A stretch of DNA of 6,267 bases from Candidatus Solibacter sp. (GCA_026394025.1 JAPKZC010000964.1:1-6267), one strand, 5' to 3'. Positions 1-6,267 are shown, counted from the first letter of the stretch. Numbers and translations: made by a program. Notes: a model not told the origin generated them from the sequence alone.

Positions 1-3000
1 GCCGAGCAGCATGGGCTGGCCGGCCTTGCCCGATTTTGCGACCCAGTCGAGTACCTGCACTCCGCCGGCACCGGCGGATTGAGTGTCGGCCAGTTGGAAG
101 AGATGGAAGGCGGCCCACAGGCCTTCCCCGCTCGCCAGCCCGAGATCTTGCGTCCCGAAGCGTACGCTCAACAGTGCCTCGTGCGCCCCGCTGCCCTGCC
201 AATTGAATTTCTTGAACGCGGCCGCCGCCCCCGAGTTGTGGGTGAGCGTCTGCCCATCCACCCGCAGAGTGAGCATCTGGACTCCCTCGGTGGTCTCGGG
301 CTTCAAGGAATACGAAAAGCGCGGATCCTGCCCGCCATCGGAATAGAGCGTCTCGCCGAAGGCGGCGGCGGCATTGAAGAAGCTGAGGAACGCCGGGTTC
401 ACCGTCACTTTGGAACTGGGGTTGACCACATACTGTGCGCCCTGGCGCGTCAGCACCTTTTGCAGTTTCTGATCCAGAAACGTCCAGAGCAGGCCGTCTG
501 GTTTGCGGAACAGCATATTGACATCCGCCAGGGTGGCTTCGGTGGTGGCGGTGGGGTTGAAGGGGTACTTGTTGAGCACCGGACGGAAGCTGCCGCACAG
601 CGACTTGCCACCGGCGTTGAGCTCCGGAGTATCGATGGAGCGCAGCATGGCGTCCAGATAAGTGATGGGGTCTTCCAGCAGTTTCTGGACGTTGGCTTCG
701 ATGTGGCCTTCGGCATCAATGTTGAACGCCTGCGCCATCTGCTTGGTGTTGACCTTGGCCTGGGAGGCGTTGCTGACGGTCTGCGCGGCCGCCGCATCGT
801 TGGGCGCGCCCGCCTGGTTGGCGATGGCTTCGAGTGAGGTCTGGATGGTGACCAGGGCGGTCATGTAGTTCTGGTTGGGCGGCGCGATGTAGCGGTCCGT
901 GCTGCCGGGCGGGACCACAGCCTGAACGGGCTGGAAGATTTTCGCCACGGCGGGATCATCGACGGCGGTGTTGGTGGAGGCCAGGGCGAACAGCTCCAGC
1001 AGCGGCGACTGGTTGCCGGAAAGCTGGGTGAGTTTCGTGGTGGCGTCTTTCAAGCCGGTATAGCGGACCACGCTGGCGGATTTGATGTAGGTTCGCCACT
1101 GCTTCACGAAATCGGAGTAGTAACGGTCGCGCAGTCCCTGGGCGAGGGCGGCGCGGTCGATGTTGCCCGCCACCTGGTCGCCCAGCACCCACGGCTCGCC
1201 GTTGAAGTAGCGGTCGGCGTGGGCGATGGCGTCCTTCATGAAGGCGAAGCCGCCCTTGGAGAACGCGCCGGGGACAACGTGAGTCTGTGTGATGACCTGC
1301 GAGGCGCCGGGGAACTGGCGGTTGTAATCAATCGGAGGATTGTTCTTGCCGGCCTCGGCAAGCATGAAGGTGTAGACGCGTTCGGCGCCGGCGAATTGCT
1401 TGAGATAGCCGCGCGCGCGTTCGACGGCGAGGCCGTCGCTGTCTTTGGAGAAGGGGTTCTCTTCCTTCAATTCGGTGGCATAGAAATCGAATTGTTTCTG
1501 CGCCAGCGCGAGGCGGTCGGCGTCGGGGCCGCGGTTGCCCGACCACCATTTGATGAGGACCGGCGAGAGGAAGGGCTGGGTGCTCTTATCGTGGTGGGAA
1601 GTAGTGATGAGGTACGCCTTGAGGGCGTCGTAGGTTGGCGCGTATTCGGGCCCCGGGGTGACGGGGAGGTCGCGGAGATTGTCGTGGATGGCGCTCTGCG
1701 TTTGCTGGAAGAGCAGTTGCCGGAAACGGCTGAAGTAAATCCGGCGGACCTCGGGGTACAGGGCGTCGCCCGTGTAGAGGCCCCAGCGATAGCTCCAGGG
1801 CTCGCCTTCGCGGCGGTACTTCACCAGGGTTTCGAGCGACTGGCGAAGCGTTTCGAGCTTACGTAAGGCGTCCAGGGATGCCAGGTTCTGGCCCGACGAT
1901 TCGGCCGACGAAATCCCTTCCGCGGCGTCGCGCGCTCGCGTTTCTAACGCGCGATTGTTGACGAACGAGACGGTGAAAGCGATGCACAGGAGGAGGCACA
2001 AAACCGCCGCCGCGAGGAACAGCGCCCGCCGCGCGAAACCGGTCTTCACGCTGGAGCCAGAGGCCCCCATTGCGGCGCGATCGGCCAGCAGCACATCGTT
2101 GAACAGGTGACTAAGGAAGAGCCATTGCGGAACCTTGCGGGTGGCGCCTACCTGGGGTCCGCCTTGCGGAGCCTGAGGAACCTGGCCCGCGCGAAAAACA
2201 CCGGTGGCGCTGGCGGACGAGCCGTATCCGGCCTGCGACTGCGGCGCGGCGGCCACGGGCGCCACCTCGTTGATCACGATGGGGCGCACGCCGGTGAAGT
2301 AGAATCCGCGGAGAAACGGCCCGACCGTCAACTGGCTGGGCTGGCAGAGGTCCACCAGGAATTGCACCACGGCGGGGCGAATTTTGCGAAACTCGCGCGG
2401 GAATTCGTAGGCGCCGGGCTGTTTGGTGGCATCGGTTTCGCGGCCGAGGAATTCGGGCCGTGCGTCGGCCAGCGAATGGAAGAGGCGTTCGAAATCGACG
2501 GTCAGGCGCGCCGTCTGCTCTTCGCCATACACACCGCCAGAGCGCACATCGCGCATGGGGATGGTGGCGCCCACGACCTGGGTGGCTTCTTCTTTGGTGA
2601 GATTGCGAACGTATTCGGTGAAGAACGGCAGGCGGTCCATTTTGGTGAACAGCACATAGACCGGCAAATTGATGCCGAAGGCCTGGGACATCTCGCCGAG
2701 ACGGGCGCGCAGATTGCGCGCGGCGGCGGTAGCGCTCTCCTGGGCGCCGGGCTTGGTGAAGTTCTCTGAATCGTAGCAGACCAGCACCGCGCGCGGCGCT
2801 TGAGCGCTCTGGCTGGTCACCGAAGCGCGAGGGTGGAGTTTGCGAACCAGGCGGGTCCATTTGGCGGGATCGGAGAGCAAGCCGCCGCCGGCTTCCACAA
2901 AGATGGTGCGCCGCGCGAACCAGAGGTTGGCGGTTCGCGTGGGCACCAGGTTGTTGTCGCGATAGACCAGGCCGGCGAGCAGTTCGGGTTCCAGCCCGGC

Positions 3001-3282
3001 GTTCACCATGACGCTGGTCTTGGTGCTGCCGCCGTCGCCGACCAGGAAAAAGATCGGCAGGTTGCCGAGGCGGTCGCCCTGCCTGGAAGCGGCCAGACGG
3101 CGCTCCGCCTCGCGCACCAGGGAATCGATCTCCTCGGTGCCGGCGGCGCCGGGATCGGCGTTATCGGCGGCGGCAGCTGCGGCGGCAGCCTTCGCCTTCT
3201 TCCTCTTGAGAACGAACCAGACGACGACGAGCGCGATCAGCGCGATCAGCACTAGGCCGAAAATCAGATAGAGCACCGGCAT
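1..3282 (-). CDS. tssM: Type VI secretion inner-membrane protein TssM (IcmF family), C-terminus cut by window edge
   Basis: TssM is the large inner-membrane subunit of the T6SS membrane complex; it binds TssL and TssK on the cytoplasmic side and spans the periplasm. The frame is open from the ATG at 3282 to base 1 (1094 residues); IcmF proteins are usually about 1100-1200 aa, so little is missing. Seen in order: one N-terminal membrane helix (about residues 4-24) followed by basic KRKKAK; an Ala-rich stretch; a Walker A-like loop GDGGSTKT at 82-89; the strand LPVYVLFTKMD ending in the TKMD motif (213-216); the motif RGFYFTG (325-331); a Gly/Pro/Gln/Ala-rich linker (about 340-382); a second membrane helix (about 420-443); a periplasmic region with KWWSGNRG near 578; and a beta-rich C-terminal part with FKKFNWQG near 1023-1030, as in the IcmF C-terminal domain. 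The start is supported by AGGAG 6 nt upstream. It is the last gene seen of tssK-tssL-tssM, 9 bp after tssL. Odd points are the non-canonical Walker A and the single N-terminal helix. Confidence 0.95.
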   Translation of the reverse strand, partial: MPVLYLIFGLVLIALIALVVVWFVLKRKKAKAAAAAAAADNADPGAAGTEEIDSLVREAERRLAASRQGDRLGNLPIFFLVGDGGSTKTSVMVNAGLEPELLAGLVYRDNNLVPTRTANLWFARRTIFVEAGGGLLSDPAKWTRLVRKLHPRASVTSQSAQAPRAVLVCYDSENFTKPGAQESATAAARNLRARLGEMSQAFGINLPVYVLFTKMDRLPFFTEYVRNLTKEEATQVVGATIPMRDVRSGGVYGEEQTARLTVDFERLFHSLADARPEFLGRETDATKQPGAYEFPREFRKIRPAVVQFLVDLCQPSQLTVGPFLRGFYFTGVRPIVINEVAPVAAAPQSQAGYGSSASATGVFRAGQVPQAPQGGPQVGATRKVPQWLFLSHLFNDVLLADRAAMGASGSSVKTGFARRALFLAAAVLCLLLCIAFTVSFVNNRALETRARDAAEGISSAESSGQNLASLDALRKLETLRQSLETLVKYRREGEPWSYRWGLYTGDALYPEVRRIYFSRFRQLLFQQTQSAIHDNLRDLPVTPGPEYAPTYDALKAYLITTSHHDKSTQPFLSPVLIKWWSGNRGPDADRLALAQKQFDFYATELKEENPFSKDSDGLAVERARGYLKQFAGAERVYTFMLAEAGKNNPPIDYNRQFPGASQVITQTHVVPGAFSKGGFAFMKDAIAHADRYFNGEPWVLGDQVAGNIDRAALAQGLRDRYYSDFVKQWRTYIKSASVVRYTGLKDATTKLTQLSGNQSPLLELFALASTNTAVDDPAVAKIFQPVQAVVPPGSTDRYIAPPNQNYMTALVTIQTSLEAIANQAGAPNDAAAAQTVSNASQAKVNTKQMAQAFNIDAEGHIEANVQKLLEDPITYLDAMLRSIDTPELNAGGKSLCGSFRPVLNKYPFNPTATTEATLADVNMLFRKPDGLLWTFLDQKLQKVLTRQGAQYVVNPSSKVTVNPAFLSFFNAAAAFGETLYSDGGQDPRFSYSLKPETTEGVQMLTLRVDGQTLTHNSGAAAAFKKFNWQGSGAHEALLSVRFGTQDLGLASGEGLWAAFHLFQLADTQSAGAGGVQVLDWVAKSGKAGQPMLLG

Positions 3283-3288
3283 GGCAGA

Positions 3289-3293
3289 CTCCT
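3289..3293 (-). promoter_or_regulatory. Shine-Dalgarno of tssM overlapping the tssL stop codon
   Basis: Read on the minus strand, AGGAG lies 6 nt before the tssM ATG (3282) and shares bases with the TAG stop of tssL (3292-3294). This is the clearest ribosome binding site in the window. It fixes the tssM start and suggests that ribosomes finishing tssL re-initiate on tssM. Confidence 0.75.
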
Positions 3294-3996
3294 ACCCCTT
3301 CCCCTGCATGGAAAGGGTCCGCAATTGCGACACCACGGAACTCAGGCCGAACATGTAGCCCGCAAACAACAGCAAAGTAACTACGGCGCAGGCCGCCGCA
3401 ATGATGCCCCAGCGCCTGACCCAGGGATCGGTATGGCTGACGGCTTGCTCTTTAGGAGGCTGCCAGGCGGGCGACAGCGCACCAAATCGCCCGCGGATGC
3501 GGCGGATCTTATCGCCGGTGAGGTTCATGACTTGCGCCAGCTCGCCACGATTGCCGGCACTGTAGCGGCCGCTAAAACCGAGCAAGAGGCAGAGATAGTG
3601 AATCTCGATGAGGTCGGCGAGGTCCGCCGAATCGCCGCGGCCCAGCAGTTGCTGCAAGCTGACGAAGAATTCCTCGCCGGCCGTATGGGTGCCGAACAAC
3701 TCGGCTTGCAGCGGTTTGCGGAGCCATTCCACAAAGATGGGATTTTGGGAATTGAGCACGGATTCATCGAGAAAGGCGACGGCTGCGAAGGTAGCGTGGC
3801 GGGTGTCGTCCGCGGTGTAACCGGCGGAGAGGGCTTGGCTGGCCGCGGTCTTGAGGGCCTCGCGGGTGTGGTGGCGGAAGGCATTGGCGTCGGTCACGCC
3901 CTGGCGGTTGGCGCGCAGGCGGACGATGGCGGTAAGAACATCCTGGAAGAGCAGTGCCAGATTCTCTGGTCTGCGGGTATCGGCCGAAGGAGACAT
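3292..3996 (-). CDS. tssL: Type VI secretion inner-membrane protein TssL (DotU family)
   Basis: TssL is the small inner-membrane partner of TssM and contacts the TssK baseplate connector through its cytoplasmic domain. The 234-aa product has the family landmarks: a helical N-terminal cytoplasmic domain, AAVAFLDESVLNS (about 71-83), a Trp-containing stretch leading to LQAELFG (96-102), AGEEFF (106-111), and LIEIHYLCLLLGFSGRY (129-145), which is the DotU signature. A single C-terminal membrane helix spans about 196-218 (WGIIAAACAVVTLLLFAGY), followed by a short tail of some 16 residues. There is no OmpA-like peptidoglycan-binding extension, so this is the short form of the protein. It starts 4 bp after the tssK stop. 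No good Shine-Dalgarno is visible, so translational coupling to tssK is likely. Base and codon use match the neighbours, and no frameshift is seen. Confidence 0.96.
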   Translation of the reverse strand: MSPSADTRRPENLALLFQDVLTAIVRLRANRQGVTDANAFRHHTREALKTAASQALSAGYTADDTRHATFAAVAFLDESVLNSQNPIFVEWLRKPLQAELFGTHTAGEEFFVSLQQLLGRGDSADLADLIEIHYLCLLLGFSGRYSAGNRGELAQVMNLTGDKIRRIRGRFGALSPAWQPPKEQAVSHTDPWVRRWGIIAAACAVVTLLLFAGYMFGLSSVVSQLRTLSMQGKG

Positions 3997-4000
3997 ATGT

Positions 4001-5344
4001 TTAGGTGTCGAGCACTACTAAGACCTGCAGTTCGGGGTTGGGAAATGCGTTGGGGACGTAAGCCGCCACGCGGCGCGTTTGCAGCATGTGGTTCCAACAG
4101 GGTCCGGTTCTGCTGATCCCAAAATACTGCGTTTCGACGCGCGTGGAAATCGCCGGCGGCGGTATAGGCAGATGGGTCAGCGGCATGCCGGGCAGAGCGC
4201 GGTTGACGAGTTCGCGAACGAAGGCAGGGGTGCAGACCTTGACGAGTTGCGGCGTCTGCGTCATAAGGTCGCCTTCCGCGATGGCGGCGCGGATGGCCAG
4301 CACCCAGCGCGAATTGCCCAGACAGCGCGCGTCGGAGATGGCGCCCTCGTAGTAACAGTCGCCGGCCGCGACCAGGGGGATCGTGATGCAATTGGTGGGC
4401 AGGACGGTCTCCAGGTGGGCGCGGATGTGGCGGTCCAACTGATTGAAACAGTCGGTGAGGTTCTGATGATCGTACAGCGGCAGGTCGCGGGGCTGGGAAT
4501 CGAGCGAGAACGTGCAGAGCGCGCCGGCGAGCCTTGAGAGCTCGACGAAGAGTTCTTCGGGGTGGCCGCGTTTGGCGATGAGCAGGTGACGGAGGGGGGC
4601 CAGGGCGGAATTCACGGCATGCAGCAGCCAGAAGCTGGCAATTTCGCGAGTCGAGAAATCGCTGCGCGAACTACCCGCATCACGGCCGAGGGCGGCGCCC
4701 TTTTCGTTTAGGATCTCGACCATCTGCTGCAATAACTGGAGCAGCCGGGCACTGGCGCCAATCTGTACCACGGGCGGCACGAAAGCGGGGTCGTAGGCGA
4801 AGTGGCCGGCGCCGTCGCGCACCACGCGGGCCACGGGAATGGCCACCAGGTCGCCCTCGGGCTCAGTATCCAGGAACAGGCGCAGGTTCTTGCGGCCCAA
4901 CTGCACGCTGCGCTCATCGACGCCGGAGATCTCGTCGTGGAGCACTCTGGATTGGGAGGCGTAGCGGGCGTCGCTTCGGACCAGCGGGCCGAGTGTGCAA
5001 TTCAGTCCATTGGGTCTCAACGGGGGGATGCCGAGCAGCACAATCGCGCCGTCCCGGGTAGGCGGGATCAGATCGGCGATGGCCCGCGGCTCCGGCAGGT
5101 CGTCGCATTCCGGCATGTTGAACGGCAGGCCATCGGGCAGAATTCCGCGCGCGTGGAGCAACGAGACAGACCCGTTGTAGAGCGCGTCGGCGTCCAATTC
5201 GAGGCCCGCCAGTCCGTAGGAGGCAAACCAGAGCGACGAGGTGGCAAATTGGATCGAGTCCTCGAAGTAGCGGCTTTGCACCTGGAAATGGTGTGGCCCC
5301 AGGTGCATGCCTTCCGACCAGACTACTCTCGAAAGCAGCTTCAT
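4001..5344 (-). CDS. tssK: Type VI secretion baseplate connector TssK
   Basis: TssK is a cytoplasmic trimeric protein that joins the T6SS baseplate to the TssL/TssM membrane complex. The chosen start gives 447 aa, the normal family length (about 440-450). It begins MKLLSRVVWSEGMHLGPHHFQ; most TssK proteins open with a closely similar 'W.EGM.L.PQHFQ' block, so this start is preferred over upstream in-frame ATGs at 5371 and 5431, which would add 9 or 29 unconserved residues. Other visible blocks are the N-terminal beta shell (about residues 45-190, with DLIPPTRDGAIVLLGIPPLRPN), a helical middle (about 195-315, with ASFWLLHAVNSALAPLRHL) and a C-terminal domain (about 318-447, with RWVLAI, LVKVCTP and LPIPPPAI...TQYFGI). 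No strong Shine-Dalgarno precedes the chosen ATG, so the exact start is less sure than the identity. It is the first gene of the minus-strand run and is transcribed away from the kinase-like gene. Confidence 0.95.
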   Translation of the reverse strand: MKLLSRVVWSEGMHLGPHHFQVQSRYFEDSIQFATSSLWFASYGLAGLELDADALYNGSVSLLHARGILPDGLPFNMPECDDLPEPRAIADLIPPTRDGAIVLLGIPPLRPNGLNCTLGPLVRSDARYASQSRVLHDEISGVDERSVQLGRKNLRLFLDTEPEGDLVAIPVARVVRDGAGHFAYDPAFVPPVVQIGASARLLQLLQQMVEILNEKGAALGRDAGSSRSDFSTREIASFWLLHAVNSALAPLRHLLIAKRGHPEELFVELSRLAGALCTFSLDSQPRDLPLYDHQNLTDCFNQLDRHIRAHLETVLPTNCITIPLVAAGDCYYEGAISDARCLGNSRWVLAIRAAIAEGDLMTQTPQLVKVCTPAFVRELVNRALPGMPLTHLPIPPPAISTRVETQYFGISRTGPCWNHMLQTRRVAAYVPNAFPNPELQVLVVLDT

Positions 5345-5429
5345 AAGCCCGTGCGCATACTTTAGCATAGCCTTCCGTGCTGGACTCCGGGCGGCGAAGG
5401 TAGCATGATGGAAAAAAGGCGCGACGGAC
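5345..5429. promoter_or_regulatory. Divergent intergenic region between tssK and the kinase-like gene
   Basis: This 85-bp gap must hold the promoter elements for both directions unless they lie inside the genes. On the plus strand a weak sigma70-like pair is visible: TTCATA (5340-5345), a 17-bp spacer and TAGCAT (5363-5368), each matching consensus at 4 of 6 positions. On the minus strand TATGCT (the complement of 5364-5369) could be a -10 for tssK, but no good -35 sits upstream of it. GCATA occurs twice at exactly 10-bp spacing (5355-5359 and 5365-5369), and TAGCAT recurs at 5401-5406. A poor Shine-Dalgarno, AAAGG (5415-5419), stands 10 nt before the plus-strand ATG. All promoter calls are tentative; that this is a divergent regulatory region follows from gene layout. 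Confidence 0.45.
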
Positions 5430-6267
5430 ATGGATTTCTCTCAAAAATATCACTTGATCGAATTGCTGCCGGGAGAAGGCGTGCAGAGTTACCGGGCACG
5501 GCAGGCGAACACGGGCCGCGATGTGACGGTGCATCTGCTGGTGGGCGGCAAGACCGCGGAGAACGAAGCGCTCCTGGCGCGCCTGCGCGCCATGCAGCCG
5601 CAATCCTTGGTGAAGCTGATCGAAGTCGGCGAACACCAGGGCGTCACGTTTGTGGTGACGGCGGCGCCGCCGTATCAGCGGCTGGACGGGTGGCTGGCGG
5701 AACAGGATCATCCGGCGGCAGTGGCGAAGGAGTTCGGCAAAGCGGGCATCTGGAAGCGTCCGGAAACGGGTTCGCCGGCATCGCCGGCAGCGCCGGGGCC
5801 TCCGGTACTGGCACCGCGGGCGCCGGAACCTGGCGAGTTCACAAAACAGTTCCAGCGGCCAGCCGCACCGGTTCAGGAGCCAGGACTTCCGGCAACGTCG
5901 CCGGTCGGCGGTGCCGCGGAAATGGACGAGTTCGCCAAGATCTTCGCCGCGCCGCCGGCTTCCGCGGCGGCCACGCAACATTCGCAAGCGCCGCCGCTGG
6001 TCTCGGAGCCGGGCGAATTCACGCGGATGTTCCGGAGTCCGGTTGCGCCGCCGGCGCCGGAGCCAAGCGTGCCGCCGGTTTCAGCGGCGGCCACGCAGCA
6101 TACCCCGGCGGCGCCCCAGATGCCGGCGCGTCCGGCGGCAACGCCCGCGGCGGAGCCAAGCGCGCCGCCGGTTGCCGTGGCGGCCACGCAGCATACGCCG
6201 TCCCAGATGACGGCGCACCCGGCGGCGGCACCGACATCGGAACCGGGCGAATTCACACGGATGTTCC
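5430..6267 (+). CDS. Kinase N-lobe-like protein with Ala/Pro-rich tail and repeated PGEFTRMF motifs, 3' end beyond window
   Basis: I do not recognise a named family. The frame is open from ATG 5430 to the window end (279 residues). Residues 1-90 resemble the N-lobe of a eukaryotic-like Ser/Thr kinase: YHLIELLPGEGVQSYRAR (7-24) looks like the glycine loop, VTVHLL (32-37) sits where VAIK should be, ENEALLARL (44-52) where helix C should be, and LVKLIEVGEHQGVTFVVTAAPP..RLDGWL where strands 4-5 and the hinge should be. The catalytic Lys is replaced by His35, and no HRD or DFG follows. From about 105 the chain is Ala/Pro-rich and probably disordered, with EPGEFTKQF (133-141), EMDEFAKIF (164-172), EPGEFTRMF (193-201) and EPGEFTRMF again (271-279, at the window edge), plus three AATQH repeats. 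It has no signal peptide, and no membrane helix is seen. It diverges from tssK. A T6SS-linked regulatory or adaptor role is inference only; further domains may lie downstream. Confidence 0.8.
   Translation, partial: MDFSQKYHLIELLPGEGVQSYRARQANTGRDVTVHLLVGGKTAENEALLARLRAMQPQSLVKLIEVGEHQGVTFVVTAAPPYQRLDGWLAEQDHPAAVAKEFGKAGIWKRPETGSPASPAAPGPPVLAPRAPEPGEFTKQFQRPAAPVQEPGLPATSPVGGAAEMDEFAKIFAAPPASAAATQHSQAPPLVSEPGEFTRMFRSPVAPPAPEPSVPPVSAAATQHTPAAPQMPARPAATPAAEPSAPPVAVAATQHTPSQMTAHPAAAPTSEPGEFTRMF
5826..6266 (+). repeat. Four copies of a short PGEFTRMF-type protein motif in a low-complexity tail
   Basis: The copies are at 5826-5852 (EPGEFTKQF), 5919-5945 (EMDEFAKIF), 6006-6032 (EPGEFTRMF) and 6240-6266 (EPGEFTRMF). 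The consensus is E-[PM]-[GD]-E-F-[TA]-[KR]-x-F. Spacings from start to start are 31, 29 and 78 residues. The last two copies are also nearly identical in DNA (26 of 28 bases over 6006-6033 and 6240-6267), which points to recent duplication. The first two have diverged in DNA yet keep E, F, the basic residue and the final F, so the motif itself appears to be selected. Confidence 0.85.
6060..6200 (+). repeat. Direct repeat of 48 bp (93-bp period) encoding EPS-x-PPV..AATQHTP
   Basis: Positions 6060-6107 and 6153-6200 match at 43 of 48 bases and start 93 bp apart, which keeps the reading frame. A third, more diverged copy of the second half (PPASAAATQHSQ) is encoded at 5952-5987. The repeats lie inside the coding tail and look like expansion of a low-complexity protein region. 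They are not a mobile element or CRISPR. Confidence 0.8.

Noticed and set aside
79..837. Plus-strand open frame of 252 codons opposite tssM
   Set aside because: It lies fully antisense to the well-supported tssM frame. The product is a Gly/Arg/Glu-rich composition typical of GC-rich shadow frames and has no recognisable domain.
2107..2769. Plus-strand open frame of 220 codons opposite the tssM NTPase-like domain
   Set aside because: It is antisense to a conserved coding region, with no domain and no ribosome binding site that stands out.
3325..4116. Plus-strand open frame of 263 codons opposite tssL and the tssK end
   Set aside because: It is a shadow of two tightly packed real genes, and it crosses their junction without any independent support.
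5371..5400. Inverted repeat CCTTC...GAAGG as a terminator or operator hairpin
   Set aside because: The stem is only 5 bp with a 20-nt loop and no T-run, and it sits between two divergent starts where no terminator is expected.
5345..5429. Sigma54 promoter, as found upstream of some T6SS operons
   Set aside because: No TGGC-N-TTGC type -24/-12 pair with correct spacing was found on either strand.
5345..5431. Longer tssK start at 5431 or 5371
   Set aside because: The extra residues do not resemble the TssK N-terminus. The family alignment block begins at MKLLSRVVWSEGM, and the 5431 start would overlap the divergent gene's start codon.
4914..5987. Minus-strand open frame of 357 codons spanning the tssK 5' half and the divergent gene
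   Set aside because: It is out of frame with tssK, Arg-rich, and overlaps two better-supported genes on both strands. It is a GC-driven artefact.
5873..6256. Minus-strand frame with apparent Gly/Ala repeats (CCVAAAE-type)
   Set aside because: The repeats are the reverse complement of the low-complexity tail of the plus-strand gene, whose frame continues from the kinase-like domain.
5952..6267. CRISPR-like array
   Set aside because: The repeats are in frame, imperfect and coding, with irregular spacing (120, 93 and 234 bp between related copies).

Overview
The window is a high-GC bacterial segment carrying part of a type VI secretion system (T6SS) gene cluster. On the minus strand there is a tightly packed run tssK -> tssL -> tssM. 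These encode the baseplate-to-membrane connector and the two conserved inner-membrane components of the membrane complex. On the plus strand, diverging from tssK across an 85-bp gap, is the 5' part of an unrecognised gene. The protein style (GC-rich codons, Ala/Pro-rich linkers, TssK beginning near 'EGMHLGPHHFQ', and a Ser/Thr-kinase-like protein beside a T6SS) would suit an Acidobacteriota genome of the Solibacter/Bryobacter type. That assignment is an impression and has not been tested by a search.

Layout. 1-3282 (minus): tssM, complete at its N-terminus and running off the left edge of the window after 1094 codons, so only a short C-terminal piece is probably missing. 3292-3996 (minus): tssL (DotU family), 234 aa, with one C-terminal membrane anchor and no peptidoglycan-binding extension. 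4001-5344 (minus): tssK, 447 aa. 5345-5429: divergent intergenic region with weak promoter-like elements and phased GCATA repeats. 5430 to the window end (plus): 279 codons of an open gene. Its product starts with what looks like only the N-lobe of a eukaryotic-like protein kinase (a pseudokinase remnant). It then becomes an Ala/Pro-rich low-complexity tail punctuated by a recurring short motif, (E)PGEFTRMF.

How the genes work together. TssK links the phage-like baseplate to the cytoplasmic domains of TssL and TssM. TssM crosses the inner membrane and its large periplasmic part reaches toward the outer-membrane end of the complex. The gaps (4 bp between tssK and tssL, 9 bp between tssL and tssM, with the tssM Shine-Dalgarno overlapping the tssL stop) imply co-transcription and translational coupling. 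The divergent kinase-like gene has no assigned role in the core machine. Its position suggests a regulatory or adaptor function, and it is the most interesting object here: an N-lobe-only kinase fold fused to a repeated linear motif. No RNA genes, insertion sequences, CRISPR arrays or convincing terminators were seen, and no gene-free stretch exceeds 85 bp.
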